This document shows, piece by piece, positions 28,186 to 36,830 of a stretch of DNA of 64,000 bases. Within the stretch, counting starts at the first letter, position 1. Each line of letters begins with the position of its first letter. Both the position numbers and the translations under genes were made by a program. The DNA is from Pseudomonas sp. Root562. Its GTDB lineage: Bacteria; Pseudomonadota; Gammaproteobacteria; Pseudomonadales; Pseudomonadaceae. The stretch spans positions 18,595 through 82,594 of the forward strand of contig NZ_LMGK01000025.1 of the NCBI RefSeq assembly GCF_001427125.1. The letters run 5' to 3'. The notes beneath the pieces are model-generated. The model saw nothing but the letters and a program-made list of their open reading frames with translations. It did not search any database and had not been told where the DNA came from.

Positions 28186-29055
28186 ATGGCCTACGATTCG
28201 ATTTTCAAAGCCGATCTGTTTGCCGGCCAAAACATCATCGTCACCGGCGGCGGCAGTGGCATTGGTCGCTGCACCGCCCACGAACTGGCGGCCCTCGGCG
28301 CGCATGTGCTGCTGGTGGGGCGCAAGGCGGACAAACTCAAAGCGGTCACCAGCGAGATTATCGACGACGGCGGCAAGGCCGACTGGAGCACCTGCGACAT
28401 TCGCGAAGAAGAAGCCGTGACGCATCTGGTCAGCGAACTGATCCGTAAACACGGGCCGATTCACGGTCTGGTCAACAATGCCGGAGGGCAGTACCCGTCG
28501 CCACTGGCCTCGATCAATCAGAAAGGTTTCGAAACGGTGATGCGCACCAATCTGGTGGGCGGTTTCCTGATGGCCCGTGAAGTGTTCAACCAATCCATGA
28601 GCAAACACGGCGGGGCGATCGTCAACATGCTCGCTGACATGTGGGGCGGCATGCCGGGCATGGGGCATTCGGGGGCGGCGCGGTCGGGTATGGACAACCT
28701 GACCAAGACAGCCGCATTCGAGTGGGGATACGCCGGGGTGCGGGTCAATGCCGTGGCGCCAGGCTGGATTGCTTCCAGTGGCATGGACACCTACGAAGGT
28801 GCGTTCAAGGCAGTGATCCCGACTTTGCGCGAACACGTGCCGCTCAAGCGTATCGGTACTGAATCGGAAGTCAGCGCGGCGATTGTTTTCCTGCTCAGCC
28901 CTGCCGCAGCCTTCATCAGCGGCAGCACCTTACGCATCGACGGCGCCGCCAGCCTTGGCGGACGGGCATGGCCGATTCACAAGGCGACGAACAGCGAATC
29001 CTATAACGGCTTCCACCGCGCCTACCTTCCCGACGTCCTCAAGGACAAGGAATAA
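28186..29055 (+). CDS. atuB: Short-chain dehydrogenase AtuB
   Basis: A 289-residue SDR oxidoreductase with the NAD(P)-binding TGGGSGIGR motif (residues about 20-28), NNAGGQY (structural NNAG), and an active-site region in which the usual YxxxK tyrosine is not found: the expected position reads SGAARSGMDNLTKTAA. A Ser-Gly pair replaces Y while the Lys is kept, as in 2,4-dienoyl-CoA reductase-like SDRs. In the atu pathway an SDR is proposed to oxidise citronellol/citronellal-type intermediates, but its exact step is uncertain; the dienoyl-CoA reductase-like active site fits a CoA-thioester step better. It lies between atuA and atuC with gaps of 12 and 3 bases. Confidence 0.9.
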   Translation: MAYDSIFKADLFAGQNIIVTGGGSGIGRCTAHELAALGAHVLLVGRKADKLKAVTSEIIDDGGKADWSTCDIREEEAVTHLVSELIRKHGPIHGLVNNAGGQYPSPLASINQKGFETVMRTNLVGGFLMAREVFNQSMSKHGGAIVNMLADMWGGMPGMGHSGAARSGMDNLTKTAAFEWGYAGVRVNAVAPGWIASSGMDTYEGAFKAVIPTLREHVPLKRIGTESEVSAAIVFLLSPAAAFISGSTLRIDGAASLGGRAWPIHKATNSESYNGFHRAYLPDVLKDKE

Positions 29056-29058
29056 CCC

Positions 29059-30675
29059 ATGCCGGTGATCCAGTCGCAACTCGATCCCGACAGCGAACAG
29101 TTCGCGCAAAACCGTGCGGCGATGCTCAGCGCGGTCGAACAGGTCCAAACCCTCGAACAGAACCTGCTGGACAAGGCGGCCGAAGCCAAAGCCAAATTCG
29201 ACAAGCGCGGTCAACTGTTGCCCCGTGAACGCCTCAATCTGCTCCTCGACCCCGGCGCGCCGTTCCTCGAACTGGCAAGCCTGGCCGGCTATAAACTGCA
29301 CGATGACAAGGACGGCAGTTCGGCCGGCGGCGGCTTGATCGCCGGCATTGGTTATGTGTCCGGTGTGCGGGTGCTGGTGGTGGCGAACAACAGCGCCATC
29401 AAGGGCGGGACCATTTCCCCCAGCGGCTTGAAAAAATCCCTGCGCCTGCAACAGATCGCCATGGAAAACAAACTGCCGGTGATCACCCTGGCCGAAAGCG
29501 GCGGCGCCAATCTCAACTACGCGGCAGAGATTTTCGTCGAAGGTGCGCGCAGCTTCGCCAACCAGGCGCGGATGTCGGCCATGGGCCTGCCGCAGATCAC
29601 CGTGGTGCATGGCTCTGCCACGGCGGGCGGCGCTTATCAGCCTGGATTGTCGGACTACGTGGTGGTGGTGCGCGGCAAGGCCAAACTGTTCCTTGCCGGG
29701 CCTCCGCTGCTGAAAGCGGCCACCGGGGAAATCGCCACAGACGAAGAGCTGGGTGGCGCCGAGATGCACGCACAAACGGCCGGCACCGCAGAATACCTGG
29801 CAGAAAACGATGCCGATGGCGTGCGTCAGGTGCGCGAAATTGTCGCCATGCTGCCGTGGAACCAACAACTGCAATGGTCACCCGAACTCCGCTGGGAAGA
29901 GCCGCTCTACCCGATCGACGAACTGTTGGGACTGATCCCGGATGACCCGAAGAAACCTTACGACGTGCGTGAGATCATCGCCCGCATCGCCGACGGCTCG
30001 AACTTCCTCGAGTTCAAGGCCGAATACGATCAGCAGACCGTCTGCGGACAGCTGAAAATCCAGGGCCGCGCCTGCGGCTTCATCGGCAACAACGGCCCGA
30101 TCACACCCAAGGGTGCAAGCAAGGCGGCGCAGTTCATCCAGCTCTGCGACCAGAGCCAGACCCCCTTGCTGTTCTTTCATAACACCACCGGGTTCATGGT
30201 CGGCACCGAATCGGAGCAGCAAGGTGTGATCAAGCATGGCGCCAAGATGATTCAGGCAGTGGCCAATGCCCGTGTGCCCAAGCTGACCATCGTGGTCGGC
30301 GGTTCCTACGGCGCCGGCAACTATGCGATGTGCGGGCGCGGCCTGGACCCGCGCTTCATCTTCGCCTGGCCCAACAGCCGTACCGCGGTGATGGGCGGCG
30401 CGCAGGCGGGCAAAGTGCTGCGCATCGTCACCGAGGCCAAACAGGCCAAGGACGGGCTGGTACCTGATCCGAAAATGCTCGACATGCTCGAGCAGGTCAC
30501 GGCGCAGAAACTCGACAGCCAAGCCACGGCGCTCTACGGCAGTGCCAACCTGTGGGACGACGGTTTGATCGACCCGCGCGATACCCGGACTCTGCTGGGT
30601 TACTTGCTGGATATCTGTCAGGAGGCCCGGGTGCGGCCGCTGCAAGCCAACAGTTTTGGTGTAGCCCGTTTGTGA
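29059..30675 (+). CDS. atuC: Geranyl-CoA carboxylase, carboxyltransferase (beta) subunit
   Basis: A 538-residue acyl-CoA carboxyltransferase that joins with AtuF to carboxylate the gamma-methyl group of cis-geranyl-CoA. The N-terminal half has RERLNLLLDPGAPFLE and SGGANLNYAAE; the C-terminal half has NTTGFMVGTESEQQGVIKHGAKM and the GGSYGAGNYAM oxyanion segment, all typical of MCC/GCC beta chains. In P. aeruginosa AtuC/AtuF carboxylates geranyl-CoA while LiuB/LiuD carboxylates methylcrotonyl-CoA; operon context places this protein on the geranyl side. It begins three bases after atuB. It is followed by a dispersed repeat before atuD. Confidence 0.93.
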   Translation: MPVIQSQLDPDSEQFAQNRAAMLSAVEQVQTLEQNLLDKAAEAKAKFDKRGQLLPRERLNLLLDPGAPFLELASLAGYKLHDDKDGSSAGGGLIAGIGYVSGVRVLVVANNSAIKGGTISPSGLKKSLRLQQIAMENKLPVITLAESGGANLNYAAEIFVEGARSFANQARMSAMGLPQITVVHGSATAGGAYQPGLSDYVVVVRGKAKLFLAGPPLLKAATGEIATDEELGGAEMHAQTAGTAEYLAENDADGVRQVREIVAMLPWNQQLQWSPELRWEEPLYPIDELLGLIPDDPKKPYDVREIIARIADGSNFLEFKAEYDQQTVCGQLKIQGRACGFIGNNGPITPKGASKAAQFIQLCDQSQTPLLFFHNTTGFMVGTESEQQGVIKHGAKMIQAVANARVPKLTIVVGGSYGAGNYAMCGRGLDPRFIFAWPNSRTAVMGGAQAGKVLRIVTEAKQAKDGLVPDPKMLDMLEQVTAQKLDSQATALYGSANLWDDGLIDPRDTRTLLGYLLDICQEARVRPLQANSFGVARL

Positions 30676-30677
30676 TT

Positions 30678-30799
30678 GATCGTTCCCACGCTCCGCGTGG
30701 GAATGCAGCCCGGGACGCTCTGCGTCCCAAAAGCGGACGCAGAGCGTCCATAGAGGCGTTACCACGCAGACGGTTCGACGCCTCGACGTGGAAACGATC
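30678..30799. repeat. Dispersed inverted repeat between atuC and atuD
   Basis: A second copy of the GATCGTTCCCACGC element seen at 8317-8452. It begins GATCGTTCCCACGCTCCGCG, contains GGACGCTCTGCGTCC, and ends GTGGAAACGATC. Its outer end shows more changes than the first copy. It sits inside the atu operon, ending 24 bases before the atuD start. Confidence 0.8.
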
Positions 30800-30823
30800 A
30801 TGGATCAGAGGAGAACAATAAAA

Positions 30824-31981
30824 ATGATCTTCACCCAGGAACACGAAGCACTGCGCCGCACCGTTCGCCAATTCGTCGAACACGAGATCAACCCCCATGT
30901 CGAGGAATGGGAAAAAGCCGGGCGTTTTCCGATCCATGAGATATTTCGCAAGGCGGGCGACCTCGGTCTGCTGGGCATTTCCAAACCGGAAAAATTCGGC
31001 GGCATGGGCCTGGACTACAGCTATTCGATTGTCGCTGCCGAAGAGTTCGGCACCATTCATTGCGGCGGCATTCCGATGTCCATCGGCGTGCAGACCGACA
31101 TGTGCACCCCGGCCCTCGCCCGCTTCGGCTCCGATGAACTGCGAGACCAGTTCCTGCGCCCGGCCATCAGCGGCGAGCAGGTCGGTTGCATTGGCGTCTC
31201 CGAAGTCGGTGCCGGTTCCGATGTGGCCGGGTTGAAAACCACCGCGCGCAAGGACGGCGACGACTACGTGATCAACGGCAGCAAGATGTGGATCACCAAC
31301 TCGCCAAGCGCCGATTTCATCTGTTTGTTGGCCAACACTTCGGACGACAAACCGCACATCAACAAGTCACTGATCATGGTGCCGATGAACACGCCAGGTA
31401 TCAGCCTGAGCTCGCACCTGGACAAACTCGGCATGCGCAGTTCGGAAACCGCCCAAGTGTTTTTCGACAACGTGCGCGTGCCGCAGCGCAACCGCATCGG
31501 CCATGAAGGCGCGGGGTTCATGATGCAGATGCTGCAGTTCCAGGAGGAACGCCTGTTCGGCGCGGCCAACATGATCAAAGGCCTGGAGTACTGCATCGAC
31601 AGCACCATCGAGTACTGCAAGGAGCGCAAGACTTTCGGCAATGCGTTGATCGACAACCAGGTCATTCACTTCCGCCTGGCTGAACTGCAAACCGAAATCG
31701 AATGCCTGCGTGCGTTGGTCTATCAGGCCACCGAACAGTACATCAAAGGCCAGGACGTCACGCGTCTGGCGTCGATGGCCAAACTCAAGGCCGGTCGGCT
31801 GGGCCGCGAGGTCAGCGACAGTTGCCTGCAATACTGGGGTGGCATGGGTTTCATGTGGGACAACCCGGTGGCCCGCGCTTATCGCGATGTGCGCCTGGTG
31901 TCGATTGGCGGCGGTGCCGACGAAATCATGCTGGGCATCATCTGCAAACTCATGGGCATCCTGCCGGGGAAAAAGAAATGA
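30824..31981 (+). CDS. atuD: Citronellyl-CoA dehydrogenase AtuD
   Basis: A 385-residue acyl-CoA dehydrogenase with the family signatures IGVSEVGAGSDVAGLKT (FAD/substrate region, about 130-146), MWITNSPSADFI, and EERLFGAANMIKGLEYCIDSTIEYCKERKTFG; the C-terminal domain ends with a conserved Glu-containing loop GGMGFMWDNPVARAYRD. In the atu pathway it oxidises citronellyl-CoA to cis-geranyl-CoA. ATG 30824 follows AGAGGAG at good distance; an upstream in-frame ATG lies in the repeat. Its stop overlaps the atuE start (ATGA). Confidence 0.93.
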   Translation: MIFTQEHEALRRTVRQFVEHEINPHVEEWEKAGRFPIHEIFRKAGDLGLLGISKPEKFGGMGLDYSYSIVAAEEFGTIHCGGIPMSIGVQTDMCTPALARFGSDELRDQFLRPAISGEQVGCIGVSEVGAGSDVAGLKTTARKDGDDYVINGSKMWITNSPSADFICLLANTSDDKPHINKSLIMVPMNTPGISLSSHLDKLGMRSSETAQVFFDNVRVPQRNRIGHEGAGFMMQMLQFQEERLFGAANMIKGLEYCIDSTIEYCKERKTFGNALIDNQVIHFRLAELQTEIECLRALVYQATEQYIKGQDVTRLASMAKLKAGRLGREVSDSCLQYWGGMGFMWDNPVARAYRDVRLVSIGGGADEIMLGIICKLMGILPGKKK

Positions 31982-32775
31982 GCACCCTGCCCGATTGCCA
32001 GACGCTGCTGCTGGAACTGCACAACGGCGTGCTGCACGTCACCCTCAACCGCCCGCAAAGCCGCAATGCCATGAGCTTGCAGATGGTTGCCGAACTGCGC
32101 GCGGTGCTGGCGGCGATTCATGACGACCGCACCGTTCGTGCATTGGTCATCGGCGGTGCCGGCGGCCACTTCTGTGCCGGTGGCGACATCAAGGACATGG
32201 CCAACGCCCGTACCCAGGGTAGCAGCGCGCACCGCGATTTGAACCGGGTGTTCGGTGCGCTGCTGCAAGAAGTGCAACACGCACCGCAAGTGGTCATTTG
32301 CGTATTGCAAGGCGCTGTGCTTGGCGGTGGTTTTGGGCTGGCCTGTGTCAGCGACATCGCCATAACCGAGCATTCGGCGCAATTTGGCCTGCCAGAAACC
32401 AGCCTTGGCCTGCTGCCGGCGCAAATCGCACCGTTCGTGGTCCAGCGCATCGGCCTGACCCAGGCCCGGCGCCTGGCACTGACGGCGGCGCGCTTCGATG
32501 GCACCCAAGCGCGGCGGATGGGCCTGGTGCACTTTGTCGAGCACGATCCGCAAGCCTTGGCCGAGCGTCTCGATGAGGTGCTGGCGCATGTACTTTGCTG
32601 CGCACCGCAAGCCAATGCTGCAACCAAAAAACTGCTGCTGGCCAGTGCCGGACAACCTTCGGACGCGCTGCTCGACCAAGCCGCCGAGTGGTTCAGCGAA
32701 GCGGTGACCGGGGCCGAGGGCGTCGAGGGAACCATGGCCTTTGTGCAAAAACGCAAACCGGGGTGGGCCTCCTGA
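31978..32775 (+). CDS. atuE: Isohexenylglutaconyl-CoA hydratase AtuE
   Basis: A 265-residue enoyl-CoA hydratase/isomerase (crotonase) family protein. It shows NRPQSRNAMSLQM, the first oxyanion-hole segment GAGGHFCAGGDIKDMA, the second GAVLGGGFGLACVSDIAI, and FGLPETSLGLLPAQ. In the atu pathway it hydrates isohexenylglutaconyl-CoA, the product of the carboxylase. ATG 31978 overlaps the atuD stop. A REPIN of about 110 bases separates it from atuF. Confidence 0.92.
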   Translation: MSTLPDCQTLLLELHNGVLHVTLNRPQSRNAMSLQMVAELRAVLAAIHDDRTVRALVIGGAGGHFCAGGDIKDMANARTQGSSAHRDLNRVFGALLQEVQHAPQVVICVLQGAVLGGGFGLACVSDIAITEHSAQFGLPETSLGLLPAQIAPFVVQRIGLTQARRLALTAARFDGTQARRMGLVHFVEHDPQALAERLDEVLAHVLCCAPQANAATKKLLLASAGQPSDALLDQAAEWFSEAVTGAEGVEGTMAFVQKRKPGWAS

Positions 32776-32780
32776 AAAGC

Positions 32781-32892
32781 ATCGCTGGCAAGCCAGCTCC
32801 CACAGGGACCTGTGTCGCACACACAACCTGTGAAAGCTGCCACAGGAATCTGTGTCGCACACACAACCTGTGGGAGCTGGCTTGCCAGCGAT
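32781..32892. repeat. REPIN with inner tandem duplication between atuE and atuF
   Basis: Perfect arms ATCGCTGGCAAGCCAGCTCC (from 32781) and its inverse (to 32892). Between them a 32-base unit (CACAGG ... GTCGCACACACAACCTGTG) occurs twice, at 32801-32832 and 32841-32872, with a period of 40 bases. It probably arose by slippage inside a REPIN. Confidence 0.85.
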
Positions 32893-32932
32893 GAGGCCCG
32901 AACAAGCACTGCAAACTCAAGAGAGCTATCCC

Positions 32933-34894
32933 ATGCCCGGATTCAGCAAAATCCTCATCGCCAACCGCGGTGAAATCGCCTGCCGCATCCAACGCACCGC
33001 CCAGGCGCTGGGTTATCGCACCGTCGCCGTGTTCAGCGATGCCGATGCCGATGCACTGCACGTAGAAATGGCTGACGAAGCCGTCAACATCGGTCCGGCC
33101 CCGGTGCAACAATCATATTTGAATATCCCGGCAATCATCGACGCCGCCCGGCGCACCGGCAGCGATGCCATCCATCCCGGCTACGGTTTCCTCTCGGAGA
33201 ACGCTGGATTCGCCCTCGCCTGCCGGGAGGCCGGCATCACCTTCATCGGTCCCAGCCCTGAAGCGATTGAATTGATGGGCAGCAAACGCCTGTCGAAAAT
33301 CGCCATGAGCGAAGCGGGTGTGCCCTGCATCAAAGGCTATCAAGGTGCCGCTCAGGATGACGCGACCCTGAGTCGCGAAGCCGAACGCATTGGTTATCCG
33401 TTGATGATCAAAGCCAGCGCCGGCGGTGGCGGGCGGGGCATGCGCCTTGTGCATGACAGCAGGGTTTTGCTGGAGCAGATCCGCACGGCACGCTCTGAAG
33501 CGTTGAACGGTTTTGGCAACGGTGAACTGATTCTGGAACAGGCGTTGATCGAGCCACGCCATGTCGAGGTGCAGTTGTTCGGCGACCAGCATGGCAACCT
33601 GATCTATCTCGGTGAACGGGACTGCTCGATCCAGCGTCGCCATCAGAAGGTCATCGAGGAAGCCCCTTGCCCGGTAATGACTGACGTATTGCGCCAGGCC
33701 ATGGGAGAAGCGGCGCTCAAGGCCGGGCGGGCCGTGAATTACGTCGGCGCCGGCACGGTGGAGTTCCTGCTAGATGCACGGGGGCAGTTTTACTTTCTGG
33801 AAATGAACACCCGCCTGCAAGTAGAACATCCAGTGACGGAGTTGATCACCGGGCTTGATCTGGTGGCCTGGCAACTGAACATTGCCGATGGCCAACCGCT
33901 GCCATTGCGTCAGGAGCAAGTACAACTCACCGGCCACGCCATGGAAGTGCGTTTGTATGCTGAAGACCCCGCCCAAGGCTTCCTCCCGCAAACCGGACGC
34001 ATTGCGGGGTGGGAACCCGCTTTGCGCGACGGCGTGCGGGTCGACCACGGCCTGATCGAGAGTCAGAACATCAGCCCCTTCTATGACCCGATGCTGGGCA
34101 AAATCATTGCTTACGGCGCCACCCGCGAAGAGGCCCGGCGCAAGCTGCTGCGGGCGGTGCAGGACAGCGTCCTGCTGGGCATGCAAAGCAATCAGCGCCT
34201 GCTCGCCAGCCTGTTGCAACATCCGGCATTCATCGCTGGAGAATTCAGCACTGGATTGATCGCCCAAGCGTTTGCCGATCATCCGTGCCTGCAACCCTTT
34301 GCGCCCAACCCTGAGCAATTGGCAATCGCCGCCGCCCTGCTCTATCAGGCCTCGGCCGGGACGCACCGTGCCTCATTGGCCGGGTGGCGCAATAACGCCA
34401 GCGTGCCGCTGCACTATCGCCTCGGCCTGGAGGATCAGCAATGGTCGGTGGTGTTGAACGCCGGACCGGGAGAGATCTACCGGATTGAAGCCGTCGGCCA
34501 CAGTCTTGAGGTGAAGCTCATTCACAGCGACGGACACTGGGCCACGCTGGAAATCGACGGGATCCGTCAACGCCATGCCTATCGCCTTGAGGGCAAACAA
34601 CTGTGCCTGTTCACCCGCCCCGGCAGCTTGGCGCTGGAGGACCGAACCCAGGCCCGGGTCAGCAGCCAGGCCAACGTCAGTTCAGGCACCCTCAAGGCGC
34701 CGATGGACGGCGCGATCGTCGACGTGCTGGTCAGCGAGGGCAGCGCCGTCAGCAAAGGCCAGCTTTTGGTCGTGCTCGAGGCGATGAAAATGGAGCATCC
34801 GCTCAAATCCGGCATCGACGGCGTGCTCAAGCGCTTGCAGGTTCGGGTCGGCGACCAAGTGAAAAACCGCCAGATTCTGTTGGAGGTCGAATAA
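32933..34894 (+). CDS. atuF: Geranyl-CoA carboxylase, biotin-containing (alpha) subunit
   Basis: A 653-residue biotin carboxylase/biotin carrier fusion. The biotin carboxylase part (about 1-450) starts FSKILIANRGEIACRIQRTA and contains ASAGGGGRGMRLV (ATP loop), the RRHQKVIEEAP segment and EMNTRLQVEHPVTE. The carrier domain at the C-terminus has EAMKMEHPL with the biotinylated Lys619, 34 residues before the end as usual. ATG 32933 begins the conserved domain; an in-frame ATG upstream lies in the REPIN. It supplies carboxyl-biotin to AtuC. It is the last recognisable atu gene here; atuG and atuH of P. aeruginosa are not present downstream. Confidence 0.94.
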   Translation: MPGFSKILIANRGEIACRIQRTAQALGYRTVAVFSDADADALHVEMADEAVNIGPAPVQQSYLNIPAIIDAARRTGSDAIHPGYGFLSENAGFALACREAGITFIGPSPEAIELMGSKRLSKIAMSEAGVPCIKGYQGAAQDDATLSREAERIGYPLMIKASAGGGGRGMRLVHDSRVLLEQIRTARSEALNGFGNGELILEQALIEPRHVEVQLFGDQHGNLIYLGERDCSIQRRHQKVIEEAPCPVMTDVLRQAMGEAALKAGRAVNYVGAGTVEFLLDARGQFYFLEMNTRLQVEHPVTELITGLDLVAWQLNIADGQPLPLRQEQVQLTGHAMEVRLYAEDPAQGFLPQTGRIAGWEPALRDGVRVDHGLIESQNISPFYDPMLGKIIAYGATREEARRKLLRAVQDSVLLGMQSNQRLLASLLQHPAFIAGEFSTGLIAQAFADHPCLQPFAPNPEQLAIAAALLYQASAGTHRASLAGWRNNASVPLHYRLGLEDQQWSVVLNAGPGEIYRIEAVGHSLEVKLIHSDGHWATLEIDGIRQRHAYRLEGKQLCLFTRPGSLALEDRTQARVSSQANVSSGTLKAPMDGAIVDVLVSEGSAVSKGQLLVVLEAMKMEHPLKSGIDGVLKRLQVRVGDQVKNRQILLEVE

Positions 34895-34965
34895 GCCGCT
34901 AGGCGGAACCGCCGGGTTTGGCTACGCTCAAAGGCTATCAGGACGCGGATACCAGGAACCCTGCG

Positions 34966-35508
34966 ATGCCTCATTGGCTGGTCATTGATTTGGAAGCCAC
35001 CACCGACGAGGGTGGCTGGCCCGTTACAGAAATGGAAATCATCGAAATCGGTGCCACCCTGGTGGATCGCAAGGGACGTGAACTGGATCATTTCCAGCGA
35101 TTTGTCCGCCCAACGCGCCGACCGTTGCTCACACCATTTTGCCGGGACCTGACGCACATCACCCAAGCCAACATCGATACCGCGCAACCCTTGGGCGATG
35201 TCTGGCCCTTGTTCGAGCGTTGGCTCGGCCAACATCACAGCCGCCTCGAAGGCTGGGCCAGTTGGGGCGATTACGATCGCAAGCAATTGCTGCAGGAATG
35301 GCAGCGCCTGCAACTCGACAGCGTCTTGAGTCGCATCCAGCACATGAATCTCAAACAACGCTTTGCCAAAGCCCGACGGCTGGAACGTCCGCTGGGCCTC
35401 AATGGCGCCTTGCAACTGGCCGGTCTGCAATTTACCGGTCAGCAGCATCGGGCGCTGGAAGACGCTCGCAATACCGCACGACTGCTACCACTGGTTCTAC
35501 CGCTTTAG
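34966..35508 (+). CDS. DEDDh-type 3'-5' exonuclease domain protein
   Basis: A 180-residue protein of the DnaQ/ERI-1-like exonuclease superfamily. The acidic motifs are visible: VIDLEATTDE (Exo I, Asp and Glu), ASWGDYDRKQL (Exo II), and QHRALEDARNTARL (Exo III with the His-x4-Asp pattern). The whole chain is one domain, so it resembles stand-alone KapD/ERI1-like enzymes acting on RNA or DNA 3' ends. ATG 34966 is preceded by AGGAACC. It starts 71 bases after atuF and may be read from the same transcript, but has no metabolic link with it. Substrate unknown. Confidence 0.85.
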   Translation: MPHWLVIDLEATTDEGGWPVTEMEIIEIGATLVDRKGRELDHFQRFVRPTRRPLLTPFCRDLTHITQANIDTAQPLGDVWPLFERWLGQHHSRLEGWASWGDYDRKQLLQEWQRLQLDSVLSRIQHMNLKQRFAKARRLERPLGLNGALQLAGLQFTGQQHRALEDARNTARLLPLVLPL

Positions 35509-35577
35509 ACAGGTGACGCCAACAAAGGCCTTGTGCATACTGGCCGGCCATTTTTAGCCCTTTTCGAGGAATCGCCC

Positions 35578-35862
35578 ATGTTTAAAGTCAACGAGTACTT
35601 CGACGGCACCGTCAAGTCGATCGCCTTTGGCACCGCTGACGGTCCGGCGACCATCGGCGTCATGGCTCCGGGCGAATACGAATTCGGCACTGCCCAGCGT
35701 GAAGTCATGCACGTGGTGTCCGGTGCCCTGACCGTCAAGCTGCCAGACAGCAACGACTGGGAAACCTTCGCCGCCGGCAGCCAGTTCAACGTGCCTGCCA
35801 ATAGCAAGTTCCAGCTGAAAGTGGCCGTCGACACCGCTTACCTGTGCGAATACCACGGCTGA
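35578..35862 (+). CDS. ppnP: Pyrimidine/purine nucleoside phosphorylase PpnP
   Basis: A 94-residue cupin of the PpnP (YaiE, DUF1255) family, which cleaves a broad range of nucleosides with phosphate. The whole protein matches: FKVNEYFDGTVKSIAF at the start, TIGVMAPGEYEFGTAQREVMHVVSG and a C-terminal FQLKVAVDTAYLCEYHG. Length is the usual one. GAGGAATC lies before ATG 35578. A strong bidirectional terminator follows. Confidence 0.95.
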   Translation: MFKVNEYFDGTVKSIAFGTADGPATIGVMAPGEYEFGTAQREVMHVVSGALTVKLPDSNDWETFAAGSQFNVPANSKFQLKVAVDTAYLCEYHG

Positions 35863-35882
35863 TCCCCTGGGTTTCACAGCGC

Positions 35883-35921
35883 AAAAAAAATGCCCGCATC
35901 CAAGGACGCGGGCATTTTTTT
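35883..35921. terminator. Bidirectional rho-independent terminator
   Basis: Arms ATGCCCGC and GCGGGCAT with a 10-base loop, preceded by a run of A and followed by a run of T. It serves ppnP on the plus strand and the MOSC gene on the minus strand. Confidence 0.93.
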
Positions 35922-35932
35922 ATTCAACGATT

Positions 35933-36739
35933 TTATTCAAGGATGGTCACCGGCATGCCGACTTCCAGCCGGCCATTACCGTCGTTGACCAGATTTTGCC
36001 CGAACATCGCGCCATCCGCTTCGGACCGATATTTTTGCAAAGTGGCGAACGGTTCGCGATCGGCGTTGCGTTCGCCGGTCTGAGGGTCGATGGTGGTCAG
36101 GATGCAACGTGAACACGGCTTGACGACACGGAATTCGACTTCACCAATGCGAATACGCTTCCAGCCATCTTCGGCAAACGCATCAGCGCCTTCGATCACC
36201 AGATTCGGGCGAAATCTCAGCATTTCCATAGGCCGCCCGACTTTTTCCGACAGATCGTCCAGCGACGCCTGCCCGATCAACAACAACGGAAAGCCATCCG
36301 CGAACGCAACCTGATCGTCATCCTTGCCATATCCGGCCTGGGTGGTTCTGGCACGGTCGAGTGGCACTTGCACCAGGCGTGTCGGTTTACCGATAAATTC
36401 ACTGACCCAGGCACCTGCGGCGTCACCGGCATCGGGCACACGCAGCGTATCGCGCCAGATGGTCACACCGCGCAGTTCGGCTTCGCTGGCGGGCAAGGCG
36501 ATATCAATCGGCGCATGGCCCGGGGCACTGAGGGTCAAGCCGCCAGCAGCATTCCACAACGCCGACAGCTGACTCATTTTCGCCACCGCTCGCTGGGTCA
36601 GGAAACGCCCGCTGGCCTCGTCCACCAGCATCCAGCGTCGATCCCCGTCGAGGCCAAGCTTGTCGAGACCGATCTGTTGCAGGATTTCGCCCTTGCCGGA
36701 TTTCAACGGATAACGATAAAGCGCACTCAGACGCAGCAT
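35933..36739 (-). CDS. MOSC-domain protein, YcbX type
   Basis: A 268-residue protein with an N-terminal MOSC beta-barrel (LSALYRYPLKSGKGE, LGLDGDRRWMLVD) and a C-terminal MOSC domain. The latter carries FRPNLVIEG and the conserved Cys in KPCSRCILTTIDPQTGE, the sulfur/molybdenum cofactor ligand region. It lacks the C-terminal ferredoxin domain of E. coli YcbX, so it is a short form. The family handles sulfurated molybdenum cofactor, for example in N-hydroxylated base reduction. AGGGAG precedes the ATG. The moeA/moaB/mobA genes are 6 kb away, not adjacent. Confidence 0.9.
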   Translation of the reverse strand: MLRLSALYRYPLKSGKGEILQQIGLDKLGLDGDRRWMLVDEASGRFLTQRAVAKMSQLSALWNAAGGLTLSAPGHAPIDIALPASEAELRGVTIWRDTLRVPDAGDAAGAWVSEFIGKPTRLVQVPLDRARTTQAGYGKDDDQVAFADGFPLLLIGQASLDDLSEKVGRPMEMLRFRPNLVIEGADAFAEDGWKRIRIGEVEFRVVKPCSRCILTTIDPQTGERNADREPFATLQKYRSEADGAMFGQNLVNDGNGRLEVGMPVTILE

Positions 36740-36830
36740 GACCAGCTCCCTGATGGACCAAAAACGCCACCCTATACGAGCTTGATCGCCGAATCAAAGG
36801 CTGACTCAACGCCAGCCTCATGTGCGAAGG

